From Bacteroidota bacterium (GTDB lineage Bacteria > Bacteroidota > Ignavibacteria > Kryptoniales > JAKASW01), in assembly GCA_021811615.1 (NCBI GenBank), contig JAJZNW010000013.1:1-64000 (forward strand): a stretch of DNA of 64,000 nt. The letters are read 5' to 3'. The position numbers were made by a program, and so were the translations under genes. Position 1 is the first letter of the stretch. Each line of letters opens with the position of its first letter. Under the pieces are notes generated by a model. It saw only the letters and a program-made list of their open reading frames with translations. It did not search any database and was not told the origin of the DNA. Shown here piece by piece: positions 24,567 to 35,100 of the stretch.

Positions 24567-25963
24567 AAATCCCAATCCGTCTCAGGGTCGCTCTATACGT
24601 CACGCTCTCCTTCGCAGCCGTAATAGTAGTGATCGCCTACGCGTTGACGGAATTATATGAGGGATTCTCCTACCGGGCGTTCGATGTTACCCTGCAAGCT
24701 GCCGCTACGAGCGTGGCAAACAGGGTCGCCAACGTTAACCTGAACGCCGGCCTCGCGGGTGTCGGCGAAGACGTCGAAGAATCCGTTTCGGATTTTGAAA
24801 ATAGGATAGGACTGATCCATATCGGGATCTTCGATTCCTCGAACGTCGAGGTGTTTTCGTTGAACGACATCGACTCGATGGCTTTGAGAATCCCGCTGGA
24901 GCACAACCCCAAATTCATTTCGGTCCGCTGGGAAGGGAAAAAATATCGTGTTGCATTCGCGCGATTTGAGATAACCGACAGGACCCAGGGCACTGTCGTT
25001 GCAATGAGTTCGCTTGCCCCACTGGAGGAGTCGATCGGAAGAATCCAGGGCATAGCCATCGTTATCGTGCCGATAACGATTTTGCTGGTCGGGATAGGCT
25101 CGGTCCTCATTGCGCGGAGAGCGCTCAGGCCGTTGGAAAGAATGGCGGGAGACATCGATACCATAGGAGTCGGGAAGCCGCTGATGAAGCTCGATGTGCC
25201 CGAAACTAACGACGAGATCGAAAAAGTCGGCCAGTCTTTTAATGCCCTGATGGAAAGGATCGTCGTATTGATCGATTCGCAGAGAAACTTCCTCCTCGAT
25301 GCTTCGCATGAGTTGAAGACACCTCTCACCGTGATCCAGACTGAAATAGAGATGCTTCAGATGAACCCGAGTCTGACTTCTGAGGAGAGGGAAAATCTCC
25401 AGAACTTGCTTTCTGAAGTGGAGTACGCTTCGAAACTTGCGGTCGACCTTATATATCTGTCGAGGCTGGAATCGTCCGTTGCTAACTTTTCAAACGTCGA
25501 CATGTCTGCGGTGGTCAGGGAAGTCGTGTCACACCACTCGTCGTTGGCGAAACGGAAGGATATCAGGTTGTTGGTGAAGTCCATGGGAAAAAGTTGGGTG
25601 AGAGGAGATCACGAACCTCTGAAGCGGGCCGTTTCAAATGTCGTGGAGAATGCAATAAAGTATACCCCCGCCGGAGGGAAAGTCGAGGTTAATTCGCGGG
25701 TGGACCGATCTGCGTCGATTTTTGTTTTGACGGTTCAAGATAACGGTCCTGGAATCGGAACCGACGAGGTGCCCAGAGTATTCGACCGGTTTTACCGGAC
25801 CAAGAGTGCCAGGGGAGGCGATGAAAAGGGAAGTGGGCTTGGACTTTCTATTGCAAAACGGATAGTGGAACAGCACAAAGGCACGATTACCATGCATAGC
25901 GAGCCCGGCAAAGGGAGCACGGTAAGGATAGAGATACCGCTCATTAGCACCCAGGTTGGCTGA
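24563..25963 (+). CDS. Sensor histidine kinase of the efflux locus
   Basis: A 466-residue membrane kinase: TM1 about 7-27, a periplasmic sensor of about 130 residues, TM2 about 163-184, a HAMP linker to about 237, HisKA with phospho-acceptor H249 in LDASHELKTPL, and an HATPase domain with N box VENAIKY, DNGPGIG, FDRFYRT and GSGLGLSIAKRI. Organisation resembles CusS/BaeS-type kinases. Coupled by ATGA to the response regulator. It presumably senses envelope stress or a toxic compound in the periplasm. Confidence 0.95.
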   Translation: MKIPIRLRVALYVTLSFAAVIVVIAYALTELYEGFSYRAFDVTLQAAATSVANRVANVNLNAGLAGVGEDVEESVSDFENRIGLIHIGIFDSSNVEVFSLNDIDSMALRIPLEHNPKFISVRWEGKKYRVAFARFEITDRTQGTVVAMSSLAPLEESIGRIQGIAIVIVPITILLVGIGSVLIARRALRPLERMAGDIDTIGVGKPLMKLDVPETNDEIEKVGQSFNALMERIVVLIDSQRNFLLDASHELKTPLTVIQTEIEMLQMNPSLTSEERENLQNLLSEVEYASKLAVDLIYLSRLESSVANFSNVDMSAVVREVVSHHSSLAKRKDIRLLVKSMGKSWVRGDHEPLKRAVSNVVENAIKYTPAGGKVEVNSRVDRSASIFVLTVQDNGPGIGTDEVPRVFDRFYRTKSARGGDEKGSGLGLSIAKRIVEQHKGTITMHSEPGKGSTVRIEIPLISTQVG

Positions 25964-26298
25964 CTGAACTTGTCGCAATCCTGAATCTTCATTGTCAAGG
26001 CAACTCCCGATATGAGGCTCGATGATGCGCTTGGTATTGGATGAGGCTGGAGTGAAAGCGCACTTTCCGGACGCCAGGTAATGCGACCCGAAGAAATGTC
26101 CGATCCACCGCCATTCATTTCGCCGTTGAGTTGGTCTGAATACCGTTCCTGGATTTGATTTTAGCCTCGGAGAGCCTTAATCTATGGATGCAGGTAGACG
26201 CGGTATGCAGCCTACTTATCTCGTATCCCGGATGAAGCCGCGCGGGAAACCGAAGATATATTGTTCGGTGTAGGTGTAACTTGCGGAGGAAATACAGC
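25964..26298. other. Intergenic stretch without a recognised feature
   Basis: Between the histidine kinase and the PAP2 gene. I see no coding frame with a supported start, no T-tract terminator and no RNA gene. TATATTGT at 26257-26264 is -7-like but lacks a -33 partner. GGAGGAA at 26284-26290 belongs to the next gene. Confidence 0.4.
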
Positions 26299-27342
26299 GT
26301 GGAAGAATATGTCGGGAAAGCCGTTCGGATCCTCTATTGTTGTGCGTTGCTCCTTGGATCGATCCTGATCATAATGAGCTTCATCCGTGTACCGTCTCCA
26401 CAGAGTGAAAGCTATCTGGTGTTTTATACAGACTCGATCTTCAGAGAGGCCGGAAGCTGGGTCGGATATCTTCTCGCTTTAGTTGTGATCGGAGGCGTGA
26501 CCTACTCTGTGGCAGGCCGGGCAAGGCAGCGATCGGATGACGACCGGCATGAGCTGCCGGATATTACCCGGAAATTCACCGAAAGGTTTTCTCCCTCTCG
26601 CAGCCGGATTAACGAAATGCTGCAGCTGGGTGTTCCGATATTGATCAACCTGATCTTGTTCACGTATGTCGTCGGCCATGTCAATGCCATTAACAGGACC
26701 AGGCTTATTGACGCGAAGCTCGCATCGGTCGACCACTATCTGACGGGAACCTACCCTTTCATCAGCCTTGAAACGCTGCGATTTCCCGATTGGCTCGTCG
26801 AGACAATCGTCCTTTCGTTTGTCAATCTCCCTTTCTTTCTTGCTTTCGGTGCCGTTGTGGCATATCGAAAAAGCAGGCTGGTTTTCGCAAAATACGCTAT
26901 CGCCTTTTTCACGAGTATCGTTCTGATGATTCCCGTCTGGCTTGCAGTCCCTGTAATGAGCCCGCAGGACAGGTTCATAGATAACGTGTACCATCTTAGT
27001 GTACCGGCCGGTGTCGAAGAAGCGCTTGATAGTTATGCCCCGGCAGCACCTGTCAGGGCTTTCCTTGCACAGATGAGGAAATCGAAGGGGGAACTGGCGA
27101 TCATGCCCACGACGACTTTCCCAAGTTCACACGCGGCATGGGCCACAATAGTCATGGTATATCTCTTCGAAGCAAGTGTTGTCGCCGGTACCGTAACCGC
27201 TCCCTTCCTGGTACTCTCCACATTCGGGACTTTCTATCTTGCACAACACTATTTCGTGGATGCGCCGGCAGGAGTAATTGTCGGGATTCTGTCGGTTGTG
27301 ATTTCCTCACTTACCTTCCGCAAATGGAAGGACGAGTCGTAA
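26299..27342 (+). CDS. PAP2-superfamily membrane phosphatase/phosphotransferase
   Basis: A 347-residue integral membrane protein with about six helices. The C-terminal part has TTTFPSSHAAWAT (the PSxxH motif) and AQHYFVDAPAG (H and D of the last PAP2 motif), giving the catalytic histidine pair; the first PAP2 motif (KxxxxxxRP) is not evident, as in the Aur1/inositol-phosphotransferase-like subgroup. Likely acts on a lipid phosphate. I place the start at GTG 26299, which has GGAGGAA (26284-26290) at 8-nt spacing; a TTG at 26281 lies upstream of that site. Confidence 0.75.
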   Translation: MEEYVGKAVRILYCCALLLGSILIIMSFIRVPSPQSESYLVFYTDSIFREAGSWVGYLLALVVIGGVTYSVAGRARQRSDDDRHELPDITRKFTERFSPSRSRINEMLQLGVPILINLILFTYVVGHVNAINRTRLIDAKLASVDHYLTGTYPFISLETLRFPDWLVETIVLSFVNLPFFLAFGAVVAYRKSRLVFAKYAIAFFTSIVLMIPVWLAVPVMSPQDRFIDNVYHLSVPAGVEEALDSYAPAAPVRAFLAQMRKSKGELAIMPTTTFPSSHAAWATIVMVYLFEASVVAGTVTAPFLVLSTFGTFYLAQHYFVDAPAGVIVGILSVVISSLTFRKWKDES

Positions 27343-27457
27343 ACTTCGGTAGCCTGCCCGGCGGGTCGCGGGAATTTGATTCGCATTTGCCGCGGGTTAT
27401 CTTACCGGAGAGCCCGTGCTTCCCGGGGCTCGGTTCACATAGCATCTCAATGTGGAA

Positions 27458-27490
27458 TTTCAATTTTCCTCCTTCATGTTTCTATGTCTG
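27458..27490 (+). promoter_or_regulatory. Possible promoter for the mannosidase gene
   Basis: TTTC (27458-27461), 21 bp, TATGTCTG (27483-27490). It would give a leader of about 45 nt carrying AGAAGGA (27528-27534) before the ATG. A GAGCCC/GGGCTC hairpin (27410-27431) just upstream lacks a T-tract. Confidence 0.35.
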
Positions 27491-27541
27491 TAGCCGGCAT
27501 TAACCGTGAAGGATTGTATGAATCTGGAGAAGGACTAAGTT

Positions 27542-30500
27542 ATGCGTACCATCGATGAAATGTCCCGCCATTCCGTAAGAGTCGTATCCTCCTGCCGCAC
27601 CTGCCTTAGGGCCGATGCGAGCAGCACATTCAGACGAAGCACCGAATATCCCATTCGACACTCGGGTAATGCACGCGCCGCGTTCCGCCGCTCGGCAATG
27701 ATGGTCCTGGTGCTTACCGCTCTCCAGTTTCCTGCATTTGCACAGATGAAGCAGGTGATTGATCTCTCTGCGAAAACGAAAGGTTGGTTTGAGGGATACT
27801 GGAAAAATTTGGGCGGGAATGAATTCCCCTATTTTTCTTTTCGCACTGACGTTACCGATGGGCTGCTGACGCGGTGTACCGACGGAAAGATGACGATCGA
27901 ATGGGAGACCGCTGCACTCCCGGCAGGCTGGAAAGGGAAGGAAGCGGGGTTCCTGTGGATTGCCGCGGTCAATCTTACTACACAGCCCGGGACTTTCGAC
28001 GTGTCGGTAAATGGCATCAAACGCTTTGAGATCGTCGCTTCAAAACGGAAGGACTGGGTCTTGACAACTGCCGATGGCGGCCGGCTCGCGTTCACTACAG
28101 TTCAGACAGACCAATATGGCGATGCCCATGGCTACATGTCGCTGGTTGCGCCTGCATCGTGGCTGCGCGCAGGGAGAGGACAGATCATAAGCATAACGGG
28201 GCAGGCCCAAAATCAAAATACCTGGATAATTGTTTTCCGGGCCGGCGACGCTCTCTCCTACCTCCATAATTCCGTCGCTAAGGACGTGTGGATGGAAGTC
28301 GATTTCGAACAGACCGGTGATTCTTTGACCGGCATCGTGCGCGCCCCGGCTACTCTTGCGGGTGAAACCGTGAGTTACCTCGCCGGTAAAGAACCTGGTG
28401 CAGTGAGGCTGATACGGAAATCCGACCATGCCGCAGGAGAATTTGTGCTTCCGAATTCAGCATTGCATGCCCGGTTCGATATGTCGGATTCCCGTGGCGA
28501 GATATTCCTTTTGAAATCGCTCGGCGAGGATGGGAGAACGACCTGTCTCCTGACGAACTCCATTTTGGTGAACGAAAGCAGCGATGCTGGCGATGTAATC
28601 CGCCTCACCGCCCGCCGGAGTTATGACCCGAAGCTGGTATCGGAGCTTGACAGCCTGTCATCCTCCTATTTGGCGGACGGGGAAATTTACCTGATGAATT
28701 CGAGTCACCAGGACATCGCCTGGATGGATTCGCCGGAGAAGTGCGAAATTGACCGCGACACCATGCTCGTCACTCCTTTGCTAAACAAGGTGGTACAGGA
28801 CACAAGCTATCGTTTCGACCTGGAGGAATCGCTTATACTTAGGGAGTACCTGTCGCGCCACCCGTCGAAAAAAGACCTGATCGGAAGAATGCTGCTCGAC
28901 GGTCGCATATCCTGCGGTGCAAACTTCACGCAGCCGTACGAAGACATGTACTCGGGTGAATCGCTGGTGCGGCAGATGTATTTCGGCGCGAAGTGGTTGG
29001 AGGACGAGTTCGGCTACCATCCGGAAGTTTACTGGAGCGAAGACGTTCCGGGGAGAACACCGCAGATGATGCAGATCCTTAGAAAAGCGGGCGTCAAATA
29101 CATGATGATAAGCCGGATGCAGAAAGGACTTTACCGGTGGTACAGTCCCGACGGATCATTTGTTACGATGTTCTCGCCGGGTCACTACGCGGATGCATTC
29201 ACGCCGTTGCATAAGGGCTTCTACGCAGCTTCCGGGTACCTGTCCGGCAATTCGCTGTATTTCAAGAATTTCTATTCGCCGTCGACAAAGTCTCCCATCA
29301 TGCCCGTCCTTTCTGACTGGGACATGAGCCAGCCTCAGGACTACACACGTGTGATAAATGAATGGGATAAGATCGGCGAACGTAGACTCGACAGCGGCAA
29401 GATCGTTCCGATATCTCTTCCCAGGATCGAGATCGCGGATGCGTCACGATTTTTCCACGACATGCTCGCTGCCAAACCCAAACTCAAGGTTATCTCGGGC
29501 GAACGTCCCGACGTTTGGGTCTACATCCACGGACCTTCGCATGAGAAGGCGTTGACCGCCAGCCGCGAGGGGGACATTCTCCTTACCGAGGCGGAGAAAT
29601 TTGCGACGGCCAACGCCCTCCTTGACGGGACTTTCAGGAATTATCCCGCAGCACAGCTCAGGAAAGCTTGGGAGGCAAAGGTATACCCCGATCATGGATG
29701 GGGTGGCAAACATGGCAACATTACCGACGACACTTTCCGCAGGAAATTCGATTACGCCCGGAGCGTCGGGAAGAGGATACTCGGTGAGAACCTCGACGAA
29801 ATTGCCTCGAGAGTCAGGACTGAAACCGGGAAAGGCCGCCCGCTGGTCGTCTTCAACGGGATGAACGCGGAGAGGACTGACCCGGTTTCCGTAGTGGTCA
29901 GATTTGACGACGGCCGGGCCCGCGACGTCAGAATGTATGACGATCGTGGAACTGAGATCGCGTGTCAGCTGAGCGATAGGACGAACTATCCGGATGGATC
30001 CATCCGACGGGCGAAGATACATTTCATCGCGCAAAATGTTCCTCCGATTGGATATGAAACGTTCTACATGAGACCGGTTCAGACGAATGCCGCCGAAAGG
30101 ATTCCACCGTTTACCGGCGAAGGCCAGACAAAGTTCTATAAGCTGAAATTTACAAACGGCGGCCTGGCGTCCATATATGACAGGCAGCTGAAAGTCGAGT
30201 TGATCAACTCGCACGAGTTTGCCGCTGGCGAGGTGTTCACATTGCACTCGGAAGGAACGGGTGCCGGTGAATTTGCCAACATTCAACAGCCGGACACCGC
30301 CGGATTTGACAGGACCGGAGCTTACGTGACCCGGTGGAAGATCGTCAACGACGGGAACGTTTACACTACCTACGGATACCGTCAGAAAATTCGTTACGCC
30401 GTCGTCGATGAACGTATTCGGGTTTATAAACAACTCAAGCGGATCGATTTCAATGTCGCGCTCCTGAATTGGCAGGGAGTGCTCTACCGCGAATTCAGAA

Positions 30501-31216
30501 TGGCGCTCCCGCTTAACATGAGACACGGTGAAGTCTCATACGAGGTACCTTTCGGCGCGGTCACTGTCGGCAAAGGTGAAATTGCCGGTGCCGCCGGAGA
30601 GCGTTACACAACCCCTTGTAGTGAAGTTCACCCGAGAGGGATTCAGAACTGGATCGGCGCAGATGGCCGCAGATTCGGAGTAACAATGAGCTCTTCGGTT
30701 GCCGTGGCCGATTGGATCGACCCGACAGGCCGGTCGCACTCTTATCCCATTTTACAGCCTATTCTTCTCGCTTCAAGGAGGAGCTGCAATCCCGAGGGGA
30801 ACGAATATCTGCAGACGGGAGATCATTACTATCATTTCTCAATCACTTCGCATAAACCGGGATGGCTGAACGGTGAAACGTTTGGCCGCGGCGCGAACGA
30901 GGGCTTGATCGGCGTCTGGGCGGACCACAGGTACGCAAACGCCTCACTCGGCGAATCGATGAGCTTCTTCCATACCGACAGTCCAAACGTGCTTGTCTCG
31001 ACCGTGAAAAAAGCAGAGGATCGGGACGCGGTTGTCGCGAGGATCGTGGACATGGAAGGGAAGGACAGAAATGTCGGGTTCTTCAGCTTCAAGCCGATAC
31101 GGGATGCACGAAAAACTAATCTGATTGAGACAGTCGAAGGGACTCTACCTGTGAAGAAGGGCCGAATTCAAATCGGCCTGGGTCATAATTCGATCGAGAC
31201 ATTTGAATTCAAATAA
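27542..31216 (+). CDS. Glycoside hydrolase family 38 protein (alpha-mannosidase-like)
   Basis: A 1224-residue secreted enzyme. A beta-rich N-terminal region (about 70-370) precedes the GH38 catalytic domain, which starts NSSHQDIAWMDSPEKC with zinc ligands H389 and D391; the probable nucleophile is D501 in VYWSEDVPGRTPQM. The C-terminal beta-sandwich domains follow (about 800-1224). The hydrophobic signal segment MMVLVLTALQFPAFAQ lies unusually far in (about 53-68), preceded by a basic, Arg/Ser-rich stretch; the ATG at 27542 has a good ribosome site, but a start at 27698 is possible. Substrate is probably alpha-mannosides. Confidence 0.82.
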   Translation: MRTIDEMSRHSVRVVSSCRTCLRADASSTFRRSTEYPIRHSGNARAAFRRSAMMVLVLTALQFPAFAQMKQVIDLSAKTKGWFEGYWKNLGGNEFPYFSFRTDVTDGLLTRCTDGKMTIEWETAALPAGWKGKEAGFLWIAAVNLTTQPGTFDVSVNGIKRFEIVASKRKDWVLTTADGGRLAFTTVQTDQYGDAHGYMSLVAPASWLRAGRGQIISITGQAQNQNTWIIVFRAGDALSYLHNSVAKDVWMEVDFEQTGDSLTGIVRAPATLAGETVSYLAGKEPGAVRLIRKSDHAAGEFVLPNSALHARFDMSDSRGEIFLLKSLGEDGRTTCLLTNSILVNESSDAGDVIRLTARRSYDPKLVSELDSLSSSYLADGEIYLMNSSHQDIAWMDSPEKCEIDRDTMLVTPLLNKVVQDTSYRFDLEESLILREYLSRHPSKKDLIGRMLLDGRISCGANFTQPYEDMYSGESLVRQMYFGAKWLEDEFGYHPEVYWSEDVPGRTPQMMQILRKAGVKYMMISRMQKGLYRWYSPDGSFVTMFSPGHYADAFTPLHKGFYAASGYLSGNSLYFKNFYSPSTKSPIMPVLSDWDMSQPQDYTRVINEWDKIGERRLDSGKIVPISLPRIEIADASRFFHDMLAAKPKLKVISGERPDVWVYIHGPSHEKALTASREGDILLTEAEKFATANALLDGTFRNYPAAQLRKAWEAKVYPDHGWGGKHGNITDDTFRRKFDYARSVGKRILGENLDEIASRVRTETGKGRPLVVFNGMNAERTDPVSVVVRFDDGRARDVRMYDDRGTEIACQLSDRTNYPDGSIRRAKIHFIAQNVPPIGYETFYMRPVQTNAAERIPPFTGEGQTKFYKLKFTNGGLASIYDRQLKVELINSHEFAAGEVFTLHSEGTGAGEFANIQQPDTAGFDRTGAYVTRWKIVNDGNVYTTYGYRQKIRYAVVDERIRVYKQLKRIDFNVALLNWQGVLYREFRMALPLNMRHGEVSYEVPFGAVTVGKGEIAGAAGERYTTPCSEVHPRGIQNWIGADGRRFGVTMSSSVAVADWIDPTGRSHSYPILQPILLASRRSCNPEGNEYLQTGDHYYHFSITSHKPGWLNGETFGRGANEGLIGVWADHRYANASLGESMSFFHTDSPNVLVSTVKKAEDRDAVVARIVDMEGKDRNVGFFSFKPIRDARKTNLIETVEGTLPVKKGRIQIGLGHNSIETFEFK

Positions 31217-31233
31217 AGTTGTAATCGGCATGT

Positions 31234-31704
31234 CTATTTGATCAGCATGCTGTCAGGCATTCTAACCGCCACAACTCTTCCTCTCGCTGTGGTGACTCCA
31301 TTTGCGAGGACTCTTATTTCCGAGATAACCTTGCGCGAGGTTATTTCGATGACTCCGCCTCTTAACTCGAGCTCAACTCCGAGAGGCGTAGGCTTCGAGT
31401 AATCGACTTGCAGGGAAGCTGTGACGAATCGAATGGGCGGTAGACTCCCTGGCTCCCTCCCCTCATGCCGATAAGATGCGAGCGCCGCTGTTCCCGTACC
31501 ATGGCAGTCGATCAGCGATGCGATCAAACCTCCGTAGACATAGCCGGGCACTGCAATGTGGTATTCCCTCGGCGTAAACCGTGCAAGCGTTTCCTCACCG
31601 TCCCAATAACTCTTAACGTGGTGTCCCTGCTCGTTTAGTCTTCCGCAGCCGTAACAATAGCTTAGTTCTTCGGGATAAAAATCTTGCACCCCTTTCGCTT
31701 CCAT
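31234..31704 (-). CDS. Hotdog-fold thioesterase (PaaI/4HBT type)
   Basis: A 156-residue hotdog protein: a CYGCGRLNEQGHH N-terminal motif, then VPGYVYGGLIASLIDCHGTGTAAL, the family's central helix with its Asp/His pocket, and TASLQVDYSKPTPLG. The CxxCG ... GxH start is typical of a PaaI-like subgroup. It likely hydrolyses an acyl-CoA. I use the ATG at 31704 because AGGAGG sits 6 nt upstream; a longer form from 31740 would run through that site. Tail-to-tail with the mannosidase gene, 17 bp apart. Confidence 0.85.
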   Translation of the reverse strand: MEAKGVQDFYPEELSYCYGCGRLNEQGHHVKSYWDGEETLARFTPREYHIAVPGYVYGGLIASLIDCHGTGTAALASYRHEGREPGSLPPIRFVTASLQVDYSKPTPLGVELELRGGVIEITSRKVISEIRVLANGVTTARGRVVAVRMPDSMLIK

Positions 31705-31844
31705 CTGGTCCTCCTGACAATTGTCTGAGCGCTTAGTCATAAACTATTCACAAATTACTGATTTGTACCTGAATTTGTCCAGGTGTCAGGTAGCGTTATT
31801 ATTCTAACTCCGGATGTCTGAGAAAACGCTTAGCTTGCGGCAAA

Positions 31845-31867
31845 GTCCCGCGGGACGGGATCCCGGC
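31845..31867. repeat. 23-bp dispersed GC-rich repeat, copy 1
   Basis: GTCCCGCGGG followed by ACGGGATCCCGGC; 19 of 23 positions match the copy at 59838-59860. Both copies lie in gene-free DNA upstream of a gene. Confidence 0.4.
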
Positions 31868-31900
31868 TTTCTTAGGTAGTGGGAAATAATATTCGGGATC

Positions 31901-31949
31901 CGCCAGGAGCCGCGAGGGTGATTCTGATATGAAGAGCCTGGCGTTTTTT
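31901..31949 (+). terminator. Weak terminator-like hairpin
   Basis: CGCCAGG (31901-31907) pairs with CCTGGCG (31937-31943), followed by TTTTTT (31944-31949). The 29-nt loop makes it weaker than the other terminators, and no gene is known to end here on this strand. Confidence 0.3.
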
Positions 31950-32090
31950 CGCAATCTTCGCGGTTCTTCTTAAAATCTTACGTGAAGAAAATCAAATCAG
32001 GACACTAACCGGTGTTCGCTATTTGCTAATAGATCGCTTTGCACGATCAAAGAATCTTCGACTAAAGGTGAAGGTTTGGGACTCCGATAT

Positions 32091-32098
32091 TATATTTG
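32091..32098 (+). promoter_or_regulatory. Possible -7 element for the hybrid kinase
   Basis: TATATTTG fits TAnnTTTG exactly, but the expected -33 position (32067-32070) reads GGTG. The leader to the ATG at 32186 would be about 82 nt. Confidence 0.3.
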
Positions 32099-32185
32099 GA
32101 GGTTTGTCGGCGGCGTTCGGGAGCCGGCTCGAGAAGCGGATCCGCCTGAACCGTCGATCGAGAGTTTTTCCAAAGTCCAACGAAA

Positions 32186-35100
32186 ATGAGAAAAGCAACG
32201 AGTAGCACGAGAGTATCTCCCAGGACATTACTCATATTATCATCGCTTGTGAGCCTTGTACTTATTGCATCGGGGGTCGTTTACTATAACGTCGAAAAGA
32301 ACAGGATCTTGGGTCAGAATTATCTCGGAATCGCTTCAGTTGCAAATTTGAAAATCAGGGAAATCGAGCGATGGCGGCTTGAGCGGCTTGCAGATGCAAG
32401 AGAGATAGCTGGAAGCCCTCTGATGGACCGGGCGATATTCAGATGGTTGAAGTCGAGAACTGACACAAGCGTCCGCAGCGAGATCGAGAAACAGCTGCAA
32501 CTTGAGAAAAAGCTCTCGCTCTACACGAATGCTTTCGTCGTCGACACCAGCGGGCGCGCTATCATCGCAGGCGGAAACAGACTCCCCGATATCGGAGCTA
32601 CAGAGAAGAGTTACTTTGAACAGACACTGCGAACGCGAGAACCTGTGCTCGGTGACATTTTTCATGGCTCCGGAGGGAGAGAGTATATTGACGTCATGGA
32701 TGCGGTCGTTCGCCCTTCAGGCAGGCCCGCCGCTGTGGTAGTCCTTCGAAGTGACGCGACGAATTTTCTCTTCCCGTTGCTCAATTCGTGGCCCGTGCCG
32801 AGCCGGACGGCCGAGACTGTCCTGGTCGAAGTGCGAGGGCATAATGCCGTCGTTCTGAATAGCCTCAGGTTCAACAAGACGGTTCCCGGATCCACCGTCA
32901 TCCCTCTAAGCAATATCGAAAACCCGGCCGTGCAAGCCGCGCTCGGTAGAGAGGGAATGTTTCAGGGAAAAGATTACAGGGGGAAACACGTTCTCGCCGA
33001 CCTTCGCGCAATTCCCGGCTCACGGTGGTATCTGATTGCCAAAGTCGATTCGAGCGAGATCTTCAGAGAGCTCCGCTACCGTGCCGGGGTGGTGGCGCTC
33101 CTTGCCGCTCTCATCATTATTCTCCTTTTCAGTGCGACAGCTTATGCGCATCGTGACAGGCAAGCCGAGGTTTACCGTGAATTGTACGAAAGAGAATCCG
33201 AGCTCCGCGAAATCCATGAAGAGTACAGGGCGACTGTCTATAGCATCGGTGACGGGGTTATCACAACCGATATAAAGGGTTGTATAAAACAAATGAACCC
33301 GGTTGCCGAGCAGCTAACCGGTTGGAGAGAATCGGAGGCGAGGGGCAACCCTCTTGAAATAATCTTCATGACCGTCCGTGAAGAGACGGGGACCGCGGCA
33401 AAGATGGAATTTGAACGTGTACTTAGTGAAGGGGTAGTGATCGGTTCCCGAGAACCCACGATCCTTACTTCCAAAGACGGACGCAGGTATCCCGTCTCCT
33501 ATACAATCGCCCCCATACACGATGATACGTGGAAGGGTGTAGGATCGGTGCTGGTCTTCCAGGATGAAAGCGCCGGACGCGAGGCGGAAAGAAGGCTGAA
33601 AGAAAGCGAGGGTAATTACCGCAATCTCGTCCAGATGTCCCCCGATGCCATCATAATATACCAGGACGACAAGATTGCCTTTATCAACGATCCCGGTGCC
33701 AGACTTGCCGGCGCGACGGGCCCTCAGGAGCTGATCGGCAAACCGATCTCTATGTTCATGAATCCTGATAGCCTGAAGGAATCCAAAGCGAGAGAGGAAC
33801 GGATCTTGAGAGGAGAGAAGGTCACATATCCTGTTGAAGACAAATACGTGAGAGTCGACGGGACGATCGTTCCTGTCGAAATCTCTGCAGGCCCGACAAA
33901 TTTCGGCGGGAAGATAGCTGTGCAGGTGGTCATAAGGGACGTGACGGAGAGAATCAAAAGAGAGCTCGAACTCCACGAAAGCGAAGAACGCTTCAGGACA
34001 CTGTTCGAGAATTCTACAATCGGCCTCTACAGGACGACTCCTGACGGAAGAATCCTTCTTTCGAACCCTGCACTATTGAAAATGATCGGTTACGATTCGT
34101 TCAAGGAATTGGCTTCAAGAAACCTCGAGGAAGAGGGGTTCGAACCTGATTATGCCCGTCGCGACTTCATACAACGAATTGAGAGGGATGGGGAGGTTAT
34201 CGGGCTGGAATCTGCTTGGACCCGAAAAGACGGTTCCGTTATCCAAGTCAGGGAAAATGCACGCGCGATGCGCGACTCGAACGGCAATACACTTTACTAT
34301 GATGGTACGGTTGAAGACATAACGGAACACAGGAAGGCTGAGCACGCGCTCCGCGAGAGTGAAGCAAAATTCCGCGCTCTCGTCGAAGGCTCCGCCTCCG
34401 CGATCTGGATCCACGACGGTTTGCACTTCCTTTATGCCAATCCTACTGCCGTCAGGTTGACCGGGTACGCGCCTGAAGAATTCGCCCGGCTCGATGTTAC
34501 GGATCTCCATTTACCGGAGGAACGAGGGCCGCTCAAGGACAGAATGACGAGGAGGCTGGCCGGAGAGGACGTTCTCAACCATTTTGAGTCGAGGGTGCTT
34601 AGAAAAAACGGCGATCTCGTCTGGGCCGATTTTACGGCATCACTCATAGAGTACAGGGATCGTCCGGCGATAATAGTTTCAGCTTACGACATAAGCGACC
34701 GCAAGAGGCTGGAAGAACAGCTGATTCAGTCGCAGAAAATGGAAGGACTCGGAAGACTTGCCGGCGGTGTCGCGCATGACTACAACAATATGCTGGGGGT
34801 CATAATCGGTTATGCGCAGCTGCTTCTCAAAAGAATGCCAAAGGATACTCCCGAGTACCGGTACGTGGAACTGATTGACTCGGCATCGAATCGCGGGGCT
34901 GACCTTACGAAACAGCTTCTCGCGTTTGCAAGAAAAGAAATTGTGACGCCCAAACCCATCGACCCTAACGAGACTTTAGCTTCACTTCATAGTATGCTTG
35001 TCAAGCTTATCGGAGAGAACATTACGCTGAAGTTCCACCCGGGAACAGACGTATGGAACATAAAAATAGATCAAACCCAATTCGGCCAGGTCCTAGTCAA

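Larger units (their letters stand above)
31705..32185. other. Divergent intergenic region before the hybrid kinase
   Basis: No protein gene is supported. The stretch contains perfect palindromes (GTCCCGCGGGAC at 31845-31856), a repeat shared with 59838-59860, a weak terminator-like hairpin (31901-31949) and an isolated perfect -7 element (32091-32098). A short untranslated RNA ending near 31949 is conceivable but unsupported. Confidence 0.4.

Noticed and set aside
25792-26118. 108-codon minus-strand frame extending from the histidine kinase into the gap
   Set aside because: More than half is antisense to the conserved HATPase domain, and the remainder has no coding character.
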